Positions 8,825-17,459 of a stretch of DNA of 64,000 nucleotides are shown here, piece by piece. The stretch spans positions 124,001 through 188,000 of the forward strand of contig NZ_CBCPJJ010000004.1 in assembly GCF_965118895.1 (NCBI RefSeq), read 5' to 3'. The position numbers and the translations under genes are program-made. The stretch comes from Rahnella inusitata_A (GTDB lineage Bacteria > Pseudomonadota > Gammaproteobacteria > Enterobacterales > Enterobacteriaceae). Within the stretch, counting starts at the first letter, position 1. Each line of letters starts with the position of its first letter. The notes below the pieces were generated by a model. It did no database searches. It saw nothing but the letters and a program-made list of their open reading frames with translations, and was not told where the DNA came from.

Positions 8825-9509
8825 GGGAAAAGTGCGTGTTAAAAAAAGTAAACTCAGATGTTGTTAGCGATTTGTCTGATAGTTTTTACTGCGTAACCCG
8901 CGTAAAAAGGTTTTCGCGCATGACCATGTCTCAGGTAACTGATTGATGGTAAGCATAAAAAACCAGCATGTCTCAGCTGTACGGCATGTTGAATGTTGTC
9001 TACAACGCGTCAAGTTAGCCACATATCACGGTAAGTTGTAAGGATTTGGCAGTAATAACGCGTGAACTGAATTGTTATTGTTCAAAGAGAAAACATAGCT
9101 AAAAAGGGGGCGTTGGCTTTTCAATCTGGCACGTTCTTCTGATTTTGCTTCTTTTACTTTGACAATCCGCTGTGCATTTGCGAAAACATCAGGGTAAGAA
9201 GAAATTAACTGCCTGTCAGTGACTTGAATTTATCCAAATGGCTGCTACCCGATCCGTTCTGGTGTTGCTGTTTGATTTTTTTGTTGCCGCAGGGTTTGGT
9301 GAATCAGATTGGCAGTTCGCAATCTATTAATTCCACAAAGTTATTTCTTTTGAGTGTCCGGTTTTGGTCGTGTTCCTTATGACAGGGGATCAACGCGGCT
9401 TTTGGATGCGTAAACCTTAATAATCGGGTCTTCGCTTGGGACAACCCTTAGACATTGAAGTTGGCTGGGGTAGGCAGGTGCAGGGAAGGACAGCAGAGAG
9501 ACAATAATA
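8825..9509. other. Long trxB-lrp intergenic region
   Basis: About 690 bases without a convincing protein gene. It should hold the lrp promoter and a long untranslated leader; E. coli lrp has a leader of over 250 bases and is autoregulated. A TTGACA at 9159-9164 is the best -35 candidate, but no clear -10 lies 16-18 bases after it. The part 8870-9120 is AT-rich. A terminator-like hairpin facing the minus strand lies at 8957-8991 with no known minus-strand gene in front of it. Confidence 0.5.
8957..8991 (-). terminator. Orphan minus-strand terminator-like hairpin
   Basis: CAGCATG (8964-8970) pairs with CATGTTG (8985-8991). Read on the minus strand, the hairpin is followed by GG and six T (complement of 8957-8962). 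One A-C mismatch weakens the minus-strand stem. No minus-strand gene is known between it and lrp, so it could end an unannotated short RNA or simply insulate trxB. Confidence 0.4.
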
Positions 9510-10004
9510 ATGGTAGACAACAAAAAACGTCCGGGAAAAGATCTCGACCGTATTGACCGTAACATCCTCAACGAACTTCAAAAGGATGGCCGGATTTCAA
9601 ACGTCGAGCTTTCCAAACGTGTGGGATTATCGCCAACGCCATGTCTGGAGCGCGTTCGTCGTCTGGAACGACAGGGCTTCATTAATGGTTATACCGCACT
9701 GCTTAACCCGCATTATCTTGATGCATCGCTTCTGGTATTTGTTGAGATAACCCTCAACCGCGGTGCGCCAGATGTGTTTGAGCAGTTCAATGCGGCAGTA
9801 CAAAAACTCGAAGATATTCAGGAGTGTCATTTGGTTTCAGGGGATTTCGACTACCTGTTGAAAACCCGCGTACCCGATATGTCTGCTTACCGTAAGCTGT
9901 TAGGTGAGACATTGCTTCGTCTTCCTGGTGTGAACGACACCCGTACCTATGTGGTAATGGAAGAAGTGAAACAGACGAATCGCCTGGTCATTAAGACCCG
10001 GTAA
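9510..10004 (+). CDS. lrp: Leucine-responsive regulatory protein Lrp
   Basis: Lrp is a global DNA-binding regulator of amino-acid, transport and fimbrial genes, and responds to leucine. The 164-residue protein has the usual length. The N-terminal helix-turn-helix occupies about residues 12-70 (DRNILNELQKDGRISNVELS and so on) and the C-terminal RAM domain, which binds leucine and makes octamers, about 80-160. The sequence is nearly invariant relative to E. coli. The gene is transcribed away from trxB and followed closely by ftsK, as in E. coli. Confidence 0.99.
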   Translation: MVDNKKRPGKDLDRIDRNILNELQKDGRISNVELSKRVGLSPTPCLERVRRLERQGFINGYTALLNPHYLDASLLVFVEITLNRGAPDVFEQFNAAVQKLEDIQECHLVSGDFDYLLKTRVPDMSAYRKLLGETLLRLPGVNDTRTYVVMEEVKQTNRLVIKTR

Positions 10005-10062
10005 TTGTCAGGTGCAAAACCTTGTTTTTTTAGCTACACTCCTGTGTATCTATACAGCTATG

Positions 10063-10090
10063 GCGCCGGGGTCAACTCTCGGCGCTGTTG
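10063..10090 (+). terminator. Weak terminator or attenuator between lrp and ftsK
   Basis: A 6-bp GC stem (GCGCCG/CGGCGC) with an 11-base loop is followed by a broken T tract (TGTTGCTTTTT). It probably gives incomplete termination, leaving some read-through into ftsK. Confidence 0.45.
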
Positions 10091-10126
10091 CTTTTTCTCA
10101 GTTCACAGGAACCTGGAGAGCCTTTC

Positions 10127-13100
10127 TTGAGCCAGGAATATACAGAAGATAAAGACGTTACCCTGAAAAGACTGAGCAATGGCCGCCGTATTCTGGAGGC
10201 TTTGCTGGTTGTGGTAGCTATTTTTGCTGCGTACTTGATGGCAGCACTGGTGAGTTTTAACCCCTCGGATCCCAGCTGGTCTCAAACCGCCTGGCATGGT
10301 CCTATTCATAACTGGGGTGGTGGCGTTGGGGCCTGGATGGCCGATACGCTGTTCTTCATATTTGGCGTATTTGGTTACGCAATTCCCCCTATTATCCTGT
10401 GTCTGTGCTGGGCGGCTTTCCGTCAGCGTGATAATCAGGATTTCATCGACTATTTTGCCTGGTCGCTGCGTCTTATCGGGACGCTGGCGCTTATTGTCAC
10501 GTCTTGTGGTCTGGCGTCGGTCAACATCGATGACCTCTATTACTTCGCCTCCGGCGGGGTGATCGGTAGCTTGCTGAGCACGGCGATGACGCCTTATTTC
10601 AATAACGTCGGCGCCACGCTGGTTCTGCTCTGTGTCTGGGCTGCCGGCCTGACGCTGTTTACCGGCTGGTCGTGGCTGACCATCGCAGAGAAGATTGGCG
10701 GGGCAGTGCTTGGCGTGACCAACATTGTGACCAACCGTTCCCGACGTGATGATGATTACGACTACGACGAGCATGACGATCCGTTACTGGAAGAGGATGA
10801 TGCTGAAAAACCGGTTGCGAAAGCGGCACCGGTTGCCGCTGCTGTAACGACAGCCGCAATCGCGTCAACGGCCGACGCTGCGCCATCTGACGTTGATGAC
10901 GATGATGTACTGCTCTCTGCGCCGTCAGTTCATCAGCCTGCGGCACCTTCCGCTGCGGTTGTCGTTGAATCTGCACCGGTAACGCCTGCGGACGTCGTCG
11001 ATCCTTACGCGGCAGAACCACCGGTAGCGAACATTGCGCCACCGCCTTCGGCACCGGAAACGGCAGCACCGCCGCTATACAGTTTCGAAATTCCTGAAGA
11101 AACGCCGGTACCCCGCCATCCTCAGCCTGTTCAGCAGTCACCTTCACCGGTGCGGGCAGAGCATAATGATGATGACGGCCCGCGTATGGGTAACTGGCAG
11201 ACAGCGGCAGAACACACTTCGCGTTCACCGTTTGATTTCAGTTCTCCGACGCCTGACAGCGCGCACGCGGCGAGCGTGGCGGCGACCGCTGCGCTGGCAA
11301 CGGGCCTGGCGCAGGCGGGGCAGTCTGCCGCGTCCTCTGCGGGTAACACCTTCATGCCTGCATTCAGCGCAGTCAGTGATGAAAATCCGCAGATCAAAAA
11401 AGGTTTTGGCCCGGAGTTACCGAGGCCGAATCCGGTGCGTATTCCGACACGTCGTGAGCTGGCTTCCTACGGGATTAAGTTGCCTTCTCAGCGCCTGGCT
11501 GAACAGCAGGAACAGGAACAAAGCGCATCACAGCAGAACGCCTCTGTGCAACCTGTTTACCTGGATGAACAAGCTCAGGCTGATGAAGAAGCGATGCAGG
11601 AAGCCGCATTGCGGCAGGCATTCTCCGATCAGCAGCACCAGCGCTATGGTGAGTCTGTCACACAAGAAGAGCCTGACGATGAAGCCGCCTTGCAGGAAGC
11701 AGAATTGCGTAATGCCTTTGCGGCACGCGAGCAGTCACGCTATCAGCAGGACGTTGAGCCGCACAGCGGCGTGGTTGTGCATCATCATTCGCAGAGTCCG
11801 CAGGTGGACACACAGACCTCAGCGGCCGATGATTTCGCTGCTGCAGCGATGAAACTCAGTCAGCACGATGCGTTCAGCTTCTCACCGATGGCCGATCTGG
11901 TGGACGACACGCCAAGTGAACCGCTGTTTACGTTACCTGCTCAGGCAGAGGAAGAACCGCAGCCTGCAGAATTTGCACAACAAACGTATCAGCGTCCGCA
12001 GTCGCCTCAGCCTGTGCAACATGCACAGGAATATGAAGCGCCGCGTCAGGCACCTTCACCGGCTAAACCGGATATGGACAGCCTGATCCATCCGTTCCTG
12101 ATGCGTCATGAACAACCGCTGGTGAAACCAACGACACCATTACCTTCGCTGGATTTACTGACTTCACCACCGGCTGAAGCTGAGCCTGTGGATGAGTTCG
12201 CGCTTGAGCAAATGGGTAATCTGATTGAAGCGCGTCTGAACGATTACCGCATCAAAGCCGACGTGGTCGGTAAACTGCCGGGGCCGGTCATCACGCGTTT
12301 CGAGTTGGATCTGGCACCGGGTGTCAAAGCTGCGCGAATTTCAAATCTGTCGCGTGACCTTGCCCGCTCATTGTCCGCCGTTGCGGTTCGCGTAGTGGAA
12401 GTTATTCCTGGCAAACCTTATGTGGGCCTTGAATTACCGAACAAAAAGCGTCAGACCGTGTATTTGCGAGAAGTGCTGGACTGCGCGAAGTTCAAAGACA
12501 GTCCTTCACCGCTGACTATCGTGCTGGGTAAGGATATTTCAGGCGAGCCTGTAGTGGCCGATCTGGCGAAAATGCCCCACCTGCTGGTAGCCGGTACAAC
12601 CGGTTCCGGTAAGTCGGTGGGTGTGAACGCCATGATCCTCAGTATGTTGTATAAAGCGACGCCTGAAGAAGTGCGCTTCATCATGATCGACCCGAAAATG
12701 CTCGAGTTGTCGGTATACGAAGGTATTCCACATCTGCTGACCGAAGTGGTTACCGACATGAAAGACGCCGCCAATGCGCTGCGCTGGTGTGTCGGTGAAA
12801 TGGAACGTCGTTATAAGCTGATGTCGGCGCTGGGAGTGCGTAATCTGGCTGGCTATAACGAACGTATTCAGGAAGCGGAAGCCATGGGCCGTCCGATCCC
12901 CGATCCGTTCTGGAAGCCGGGCGATGGCATGGCAGCAGAACCACCCTTCCTCGGTAAAGAACCGTTTATCGTCGTGCTGGTGGATGAGTTTGCTGACCTG
13001 ATGATGACCGTGGGTAAAAAGGTGGAAGAGCTGATTGCACGACTGGCGCAGAAAGCCCGTGCAGCAGGGATCCATCTGGTACTGGCGACGCAGCGTCCGT

Positions 13101-13615
13101 CTGTTGACGTTATCACTGGCCTGATCAAAGCCAACATCCCGACGCGAATTGCATTTACCGTGTCGAGCAAAATTGACTCCCGTACGATCCTCGATCAGGG
13201 CGGTGCAGAATCCCTGTTGGGTATGGGGGATATGCTTTATATGGCGCCAAACTCCTCGATTCCGGTACGTGTTCACGGTGCGTTTGTGCGTGATCAGGAA
13301 GTGCATGCTGTCGTGCAAGACTGGAAAGCGCGCGGTCGTCCTAAGTATATCGAAAGTATCCTCTCCGGTGGCGAAGAGGGTGAAGGCGGCGGGCTGGGTC
13401 TGGGGGACGACGAAGAGCTGGATGCGTTGTTCGATCAGGCTGTGGCATTCGTCGTTGATAAACGTCGTGCGTCGATTTCCGGTGTACAGCGACAGTTCCG
13501 CATCGGCTACAACCGTGCAGCGCGTATCGTTGAACAGATGGAAGCGCAGGGGATTGTCAGCACGCCGGGCCATAATGGCAACCGGGAAGTACTGGCACCA
13601 CCGTCACACGAGTAA
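10127..13615 (+). CDS. ftsK: DNA translocase FtsK
   Basis: FtsK links cell division to chromosome segregation: its membrane part joins the divisome, and its motor pumps DNA toward dif and activates XerCD. Four membrane helices lie within about residues 20-190, followed by an acidic, Pro/Gln-rich linker to about 690. The motor has a Walker A (GTTGSGKS, 823-830) and Walker B (VVLVDEFADL, near 950). The C-terminal winged-helix gamma domain reads KOPS sites. The start is TTG at 10127: it gives MSQEYTEDK as in homologues and follows GGAGAG by six to seven bases. At 1162 residues it is shorter than E. coli FtsK because of the linker. Confidence 0.97.
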   Translation: MSQEYTEDKDVTLKRLSNGRRILEALLVVVAIFAAYLMAALVSFNPSDPSWSQTAWHGPIHNWGGGVGAWMADTLFFIFGVFGYAIPPIILCLCWAAFRQRDNQDFIDYFAWSLRLIGTLALIVTSCGLASVNIDDLYYFASGGVIGSLLSTAMTPYFNNVGATLVLLCVWAAGLTLFTGWSWLTIAEKIGGAVLGVTNIVTNRSRRDDDYDYDEHDDPLLEEDDAEKPVAKAAPVAAAVTTAAIASTADAAPSDVDDDDVLLSAPSVHQPAAPSAAVVVESAPVTPADVVDPYAAEPPVANIAPPPSAPETAAPPLYSFEIPEETPVPRHPQPVQQSPSPVRAEHNDDDGPRMGNWQTAAEHTSRSPFDFSSPTPDSAHAASVAATAALATGLAQAGQSAASSAGNTFMPAFSAVSDENPQIKKGFGPELPRPNPVRIPTRRELASYGIKLPSQRLAEQQEQEQSASQQNASVQPVYLDEQAQADEEAMQEAALRQAFSDQQHQRYGESVTQEEPDDEAALQEAELRNAFAAREQSRYQQDVEPHSGVVVHHHSQSPQVDTQTSAADDFAAAAMKLSQHDAFSFSPMADLVDDTPSEPLFTLPAQAEEEPQPAEFAQQTYQRPQSPQPVQHAQEYEAPRQAPSPAKPDMDSLIHPFLMRHEQPLVKPTTPLPSLDLLTSPPAEAEPVDEFALEQMGNLIEARLNDYRIKADVVGKLPGPVITRFELDLAPGVKAARISNLSRDLARSLSAVAVRVVEVIPGKPYVGLELPNKKRQTVYLREVLDCAKFKDSPSPLTIVLGKDISGEPVVADLAKMPHLLVAGTTGSGKSVGVNAMILSMLYKATPEEVRFIMIDPKMLELSVYEGIPHLLTEVVTDMKDAANALRWCVGEMERRYKLMSALGVRNLAGYNERIQEAEAMGRPIPDPFWKPGDGMAAEPPFLGKEPFIVVLVDEFADLMMTVGKKVEELIARLAQKARAAGIHLVLATQRPSVDVITGLIKANIPTRIAFTVSSKIDSRTILDQGGAESLLGMGDMLYMAPNSSIPVRVHGAFVRDQEVHAVVQDWKARGRPKYIESILSGGEEGEGGGLGLGDDEELDALFDQAVAFVVDKRRASISGVQRQFRIGYNRAARIVEQMEAQGIVSTPGHNGNREVLAPPSHE

Positions 13616-13647
13616 ATGACGACTGATTTGCACATTTGATATTAAGC

Positions 13648-13667
13648 AGGGTCGCGAATGCGGCCCT
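13648..13667 (+). terminator. Hairpin after ftsK
   Basis: An 8-bp stem (AGGGTCGC/GCGGCCCT, one G-T pair) with a GAAT loop lies about 30 bases after the ftsK stop. There is no T tract, so it is a weak terminator at best or an RNA-stabilising structure. Confidence 0.35.
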
Positions 13668-13811
13668 TGTGCAAAGATGCGTAAAACAATGTTTTTTCAG
13701 ATGATTGAGCTACCGCTGGCGTTCAGCCTCGGATAGAGTTCGCACCATACGTCTTTTGCCTGTGTGAAAGGCATCGTCTGAAGTTTATGGATTTCTGAGG
13801 TAATTATAAAA

Positions 13812-14423
13812 ATGAAAAAATTGTTAATGGTAGGGTGTTTACTGACCGCATTTACCTCCGCTTCCGTTTTAGCGGACGCCAGCAGCGATCTCAAATCACG
13901 CCTGGGTAAACTGAATACTTTCCATGCGAGCTTCACTCAGACCGTCACCAGTGATGACGGCGCTGCCGTTCAGCAGGGCGAAGGCCAGCTGTGGGTGAAA
14001 CGTCCTAATTTGTTCAACTGGCACATGACCACGCCGGATGAAAGCATTCTGGTTTCCGACGGCAAAACCCTGTGGTTCTACAACCCGTTTGTTGAGCAAG
14101 TCACGGCGACCTGGCTGAAAAATGCCACCGGTAACACGCCGTTTATGTTGATCACGCGTAACGACAGCAGTGACTGGGCGAAATATAACGTGAAGCAGAA
14201 AGGCGATGACTTCGAATTAACGCCGAAAGCCGCCACCGGTAATCTGAAACAGTTCACCATCAACGTTACGCCAGCCGGCACCATCAAGAGCTTCTCTGCG
14301 ATTGAGCAGGACGGCCAGAAAAGTGCGTATGCCCTTAAAGGCGAGCAAAATGCGTCCGTTGACGATGCTAAATTTAAATTTACGCCACCACAGGGTGTGA
14401 CGGTGGACGACCAGCGTCAGTGA
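13812..14423 (+). CDS. lolA: Outer-membrane lipoprotein carrier protein LolA
   Basis: LolA is the periplasmic chaperone that takes lipoproteins from LolCDE and delivers them to LolB in the outer membrane. A 21-residue signal peptide (MKKLLMVGCLL...SVLA) precedes the mature start DASSDLKSRL, exactly as in E. coli. The 203-residue length matches. The fold is an incomplete beta barrel with a hydrophobic cavity; aromatic residues such as the WVKRPNLFNW segment are conserved. The stop codon is shared with the ribosome site of rarA, so the two are probably coupled. Confidence 0.97.
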   Translation: MKKLLMVGCLLTAFTSASVLADASSDLKSRLGKLNTFHASFTQTVTSDDGAAVQQGEGQLWVKRPNLFNWHMTTPDESILVSDGKTLWFYNPFVEQVTATWLKNATGNTPFMLITRNDSSDWAKYNVKQKGDDFELTPKAATGNLKQFTINVTPAGTIKSFSAIEQDGQKSAYALKGEQNASVDDAKFKFTPPQGVTVDDQRQ

Positions 14424-14430
14424 GGTCCCT

Positions 14431-15774
14431 TTGAGTAATATGTCACTCGATTTTTCTCATAATGAATTTCAGCCACTGGCCGCAAGAATGCGGCCAGTCA
14501 CTCTTGCAGAATATATCGGTCAGCAGCATCTTTTAGCGCCGGGCAAACCTTTGCCACGTGCGATTGAAGCAGGGCAGTTGCATTCGATGATTTTGTGGGG
14601 GCCACCGGGCACGGGGAAAACGACGCTGGCAGAACTGATTGGCCGCTATGCCAATGCTGATGTTGAGCGCATTTCGGCGGTCACCTCAGGTATCAAAGAA
14701 ATCCGTGAAGCGATTGAACGCGCCCGTCAAAACCGCGATGCCGGGCGTCGTACCATTCTGTTTGTGGACGAAGTCCATCGCTTCAACAAAAGTCAGCAGG
14801 ACGCATTTCTGCCGCATATTGAAGATGGCACAATTACATTTATTGGTGCGACCACCGAAAATCCTTCATTCGAACTTAACTCCGCATTGTTGTCCCGCGC
14901 CCGTGTTTATCTGCTCAAATCGCTGACGGCTGAAGATATCGAAAAAGTCATCGATCAGGCGCTGACCAATGCAGAGCGCGGCTATGCCAATGAAAAAATC
15001 CGAGTCCCGCCAGAAACACGCCGTATGCTGTCCGAGCTGGTCAATGGCGATGCCCGCCGTGCGCTGAACAGCATTGAAATGATGGCAGACATGGCTGAAA
15101 TCGACGCCAGGGGATATCGCACATTAACGCCGGAACTGCTGACGGAAATTGCCGGTGAACGCAGCGCGCGTTTCGATAATAAAGGTGACCGCTTCTACGA
15201 TTTAATTTCCGCGCTGCACAAGTCGGTGCGTGGTTCATCCCCTGATGCGGCGCTTTACTGGTATGCCCGGATTATTACCGCCGGTGGCGATCCACTGTAT
15301 GTCGCACGCCGTTTGCTGGCGATTGCGTCAGAAGATGTGGGCAATGCCGATCCGCGCGGTATGCAGGTGGCGATAGCCGCGTGGGACTGTTTCACCCGCG
15401 TCGGACCGGCAGAGGGTGAGCGTGCAATTGCTCAGGCCATCGTTTATCTGGCCTGCGCGCCGAAAAGTAATGCGGTGTATAGCGCATTTAAAGCGGCGAT
15501 GCGCGATGCGCGCGAGAAATCCGATTTCGATGTGCCGGAACATTTACGCAATGCGCCGACCAAACTCATGAAAGAAATGGGGCTGGGTGCCGAATATCGC
15601 TATGCGCACGATGAGCCGAATGCTTACGCTGCCGGAGAAGATTATTTCCCACCGGAAATGGCCCGTACGCAGTATTATTATCCCACCGCGCGTGGCCTTG
15701 AAGGGAAGATCGGCGAAAAGCTGGCATGGCTTGCTGAACAAGATCAAAATAGCCCGACAAAACGCTACCGCTAA
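14431..15774 (+). CDS. rarA: Replication-associated recombination protein A (AAA+ ATPase)
   Basis: RarA (MgsA) is a clamp-loader-like AAA+ ATPase that works at stalled replication forks and binds SSB. The P-loop GPPGTGKTT is near residue 57, the Walker B segment ILFVDEVHRFNKSQQD near 108 and the sensor stretch GATTENPSFE near 137. The C-terminal half carries the conserved DALYWYARIITAGGDP-type segment and ends in NSPTKRYR. Start choice: TTG at 14431 lies five bases after GAGG and gives MSNMSLDFS, matching homologues. The ATG at 14440 is too far from any ribosome site. Length is 447 residues. Confidence 0.96.
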   Translation: MSNMSLDFSHNEFQPLAARMRPVTLAEYIGQQHLLAPGKPLPRAIEAGQLHSMILWGPPGTGKTTLAELIGRYANADVERISAVTSGIKEIREAIERARQNRDAGRRTILFVDEVHRFNKSQQDAFLPHIEDGTITFIGATTENPSFELNSALLSRARVYLLKSLTAEDIEKVIDQALTNAERGYANEKIRVPPETRRMLSELVNGDARRALNSIEMMADMAEIDARGYRTLTPELLTEIAGERSARFDNKGDRFYDLISALHKSVRGSSPDAALYWYARIITAGGDPLYVARRLLAIASEDVGNADPRGMQVAIAAWDCFTRVGPAEGERAIAQAIVYLACAPKSNAVYSAFKAAMRDAREKSDFDVPEHLRNAPTKLMKEMGLGAEYRYAHDEPNAYAAGEDYFPPEMARTQYYYPTARGLEGKIGEKLAWLAEQDQNSPTKRYR

Positions 15775-15880
15775 CTTTATCGTTGCGGTAAGGTTACCTT
15801 GATAACTCTTTGACACGCTGCCTTTTAAAGCCGCGTGCATCATCAAATTAACATTCAATAACGACACGTACAGGATTAGC

Positions 15881-17173
15881 ATGCTCGATCCCAATCTGCT
15901 GCGTAATGAGCTAGACGCAGTTGCAGAAAAACTCGCTCGCAGAGGTTTTAAACTCGATGTGGAAAAGCTGCGTTCTCAGGAAGAGCGCCGCAAAGTCTTG
16001 CAGGTAGAAACGGAAACTCTCCAGGCTGAACGTAACGCACGATCGAAAACTATCGGTCAGGCTAAAGCCCGTGGCGAAGACATCGAACCCCTGCGTCAGG
16101 AAGTGACTACGCTGGGTGAGAAGCTGGATGCTGCGAAAGCTGAACTGGACGCATTGCAAAATGAAATCCGGGATATAGCTTCCGCCATTCCTAACCTGCC
16201 AGATGATTCCGTACCTGCCGGTAAAGACGAAAACGACAATCTTGAAGTGAGCCGTTGGGGAACTCCACGTCAGTATGATTTTGCCGTACGCGATCATGTG
16301 TCGCTGGGTGAAATGGCTGGCGGTCTGGATTTCGCTGCTGCTGTAAAACTGACGGGCTCTCGTTTTGTGGTGATGAAAGGGCAAATCGCCCGCATGCACC
16401 GCGCGCTTTCCCAGTTCATGTTGGATCTTCATACCGAACAGCATGGTTATCTGGAAGCGTACGTTCCTTACCTGGTTAACCATGAGACGCTCTACGGTAC
16501 AGGTCAGTTACCGAAGTTTGGTGAAGATTTGTTCCACACCAAGCCTCTGGATGAAGAAGCGGGCAGCAGTAACTATGCACTGATCCCAACTGCTGAAGTA
16601 CCGCTGACCAATCTGGTGCGTGACGAAATTCTTGAAGAAGAATCGCTGCCACTGAAGATGACTGCACATACGCCATGCTTCCGTTCCGAAGCCGGTTCTT
16701 ACGGTCGTGATACCCGTGGCCTGATCCGTATGCACCAGTTCGATAAAGTCGAGATGGTACAGATTGTTCGCCCTGAAGATTCCATGCAGGCGCTGGAAGA
16801 ACTGACCGGCCATGCAGAGAAAGTGCTTCAGTTGCTGAATCTTCCGTATCGCAAAATGCTGCTCTGTACGGGTGATATGGGCTTCGGTTCAAGCAAAACC
16901 TACGATCTGGAAGTGTGGTTGCCGGCGCAGGATACGTACCGTGAAATCTCTTCCTGCTCAAACATGTGGGATTTCCAGGCACGTCGTATGCAGGCGCGTT
17001 GCCGCAGCAAAACTGAGAAGAAACCGCGTCTGGTTCATACCCTGAACGGTTCTGGTCTGGCTGTTGGCCGTACTCTGGTTGCTGTGCTGGAAAACTATCA
17101 GCAGGCAGACGGCCGTATCGAAGTGCCTGAAGTGCTGCGTCCTTACATGGGCGGTTTAGAATATATCGGCTAA
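15881..17173 (+). CDS. serS: Serine--tRNA ligase
   Basis: SerS charges tRNA-Ser, and also tRNA-Sec, in the cytoplasm. It is a class II synthetase of 430 residues. The N-terminal long coiled-coil arm (about residues 28-100, rich in Glu, Ala, Leu and Gln) contacts the tRNA variable arm. Motif 2 (CFRSEAGSYGRDTRGLIRMHQF) and motif 3 (GSGLAVGRTLVAVLENYQ) are clear. It lies upstream of the dms-type operon as in E. coli and ends in a strong terminator. Confidence 0.98.
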   Translation: MLDPNLLRNELDAVAEKLARRGFKLDVEKLRSQEERRKVLQVETETLQAERNARSKTIGQAKARGEDIEPLRQEVTTLGEKLDAAKAELDALQNEIRDIASAIPNLPDDSVPAGKDENDNLEVSRWGTPRQYDFAVRDHVSLGEMAGGLDFAAAVKLTGSRFVVMKGQIARMHRALSQFMLDLHTEQHGYLEAYVPYLVNHETLYGTGQLPKFGEDLFHTKPLDEEAGSSNYALIPTAEVPLTNLVRDEILEEESLPLKMTAHTPCFRSEAGSYGRDTRGLIRMHQFDKVEMVQIVRPEDSMQALEELTGHAEKVLQLLNLPYRKMLLCTGDMGFGSSKTYDLEVWLPAQDTYREISSCSNMWDFQARRMQARCRSKTEKKPRLVHTLNGSGLAVGRTLVAVLENYQQADGRIEVPEVLRPYMGGLEYIG

Positions 17174-17202
17174 TCCCGTTATATATTCTAAAATATAGCG
17201 AT

Positions 17203-17226
17203 AAAGCGCCTCCGGGCGCTTTTTTT
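17203..17226 (+). terminator. Rho-independent terminator after serS
   Basis: A 7-bp stem (AAGCGCC/GGCGCTT) with a four-base loop runs into a seven-base T tract, 30 bases after the serS stop. Confidence 0.9.
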
Positions 17227-17288
17227 ATGGGTAAAATCGTGCGCTGATCGATAATTCTCCTGTTGCCTTCCAGACAATCCCTTCTTTT

Positions 17289-17329
17289 TTGATAGCAAAC
17301 AAAGTTTCATACCCCATCGTGAGTAATAT
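17289..17329 (+). promoter_or_regulatory. FNR-type promoter of the ynfE-dmsABCD operon
   Basis: TTGATagcaAACAA at 17289-17302 matches nine of the ten defined bases of the FNR box. A TAATAT -10 begins at 17324. The FNR centre is then at about -40.5, the position used by class II FNR activation at E. coli dmsA. Predicted start of transcription is near 17336, leaving a leader of about 124 bases. The match is read directly; oxygen control is inferred. Confidence 0.65.
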
Positions 17330-17459
17330 CCATGCATTCTGAGTGGGTAAGTGAATACTCCCAATCCTGCGCATATCTGCCCGCTCAACTCTTCGTCAAT
17401 GTCTGATGACGCCGGTGAACACTGGTACGGATGGCGGAGTCACTTACCGGAGCGGAAAT

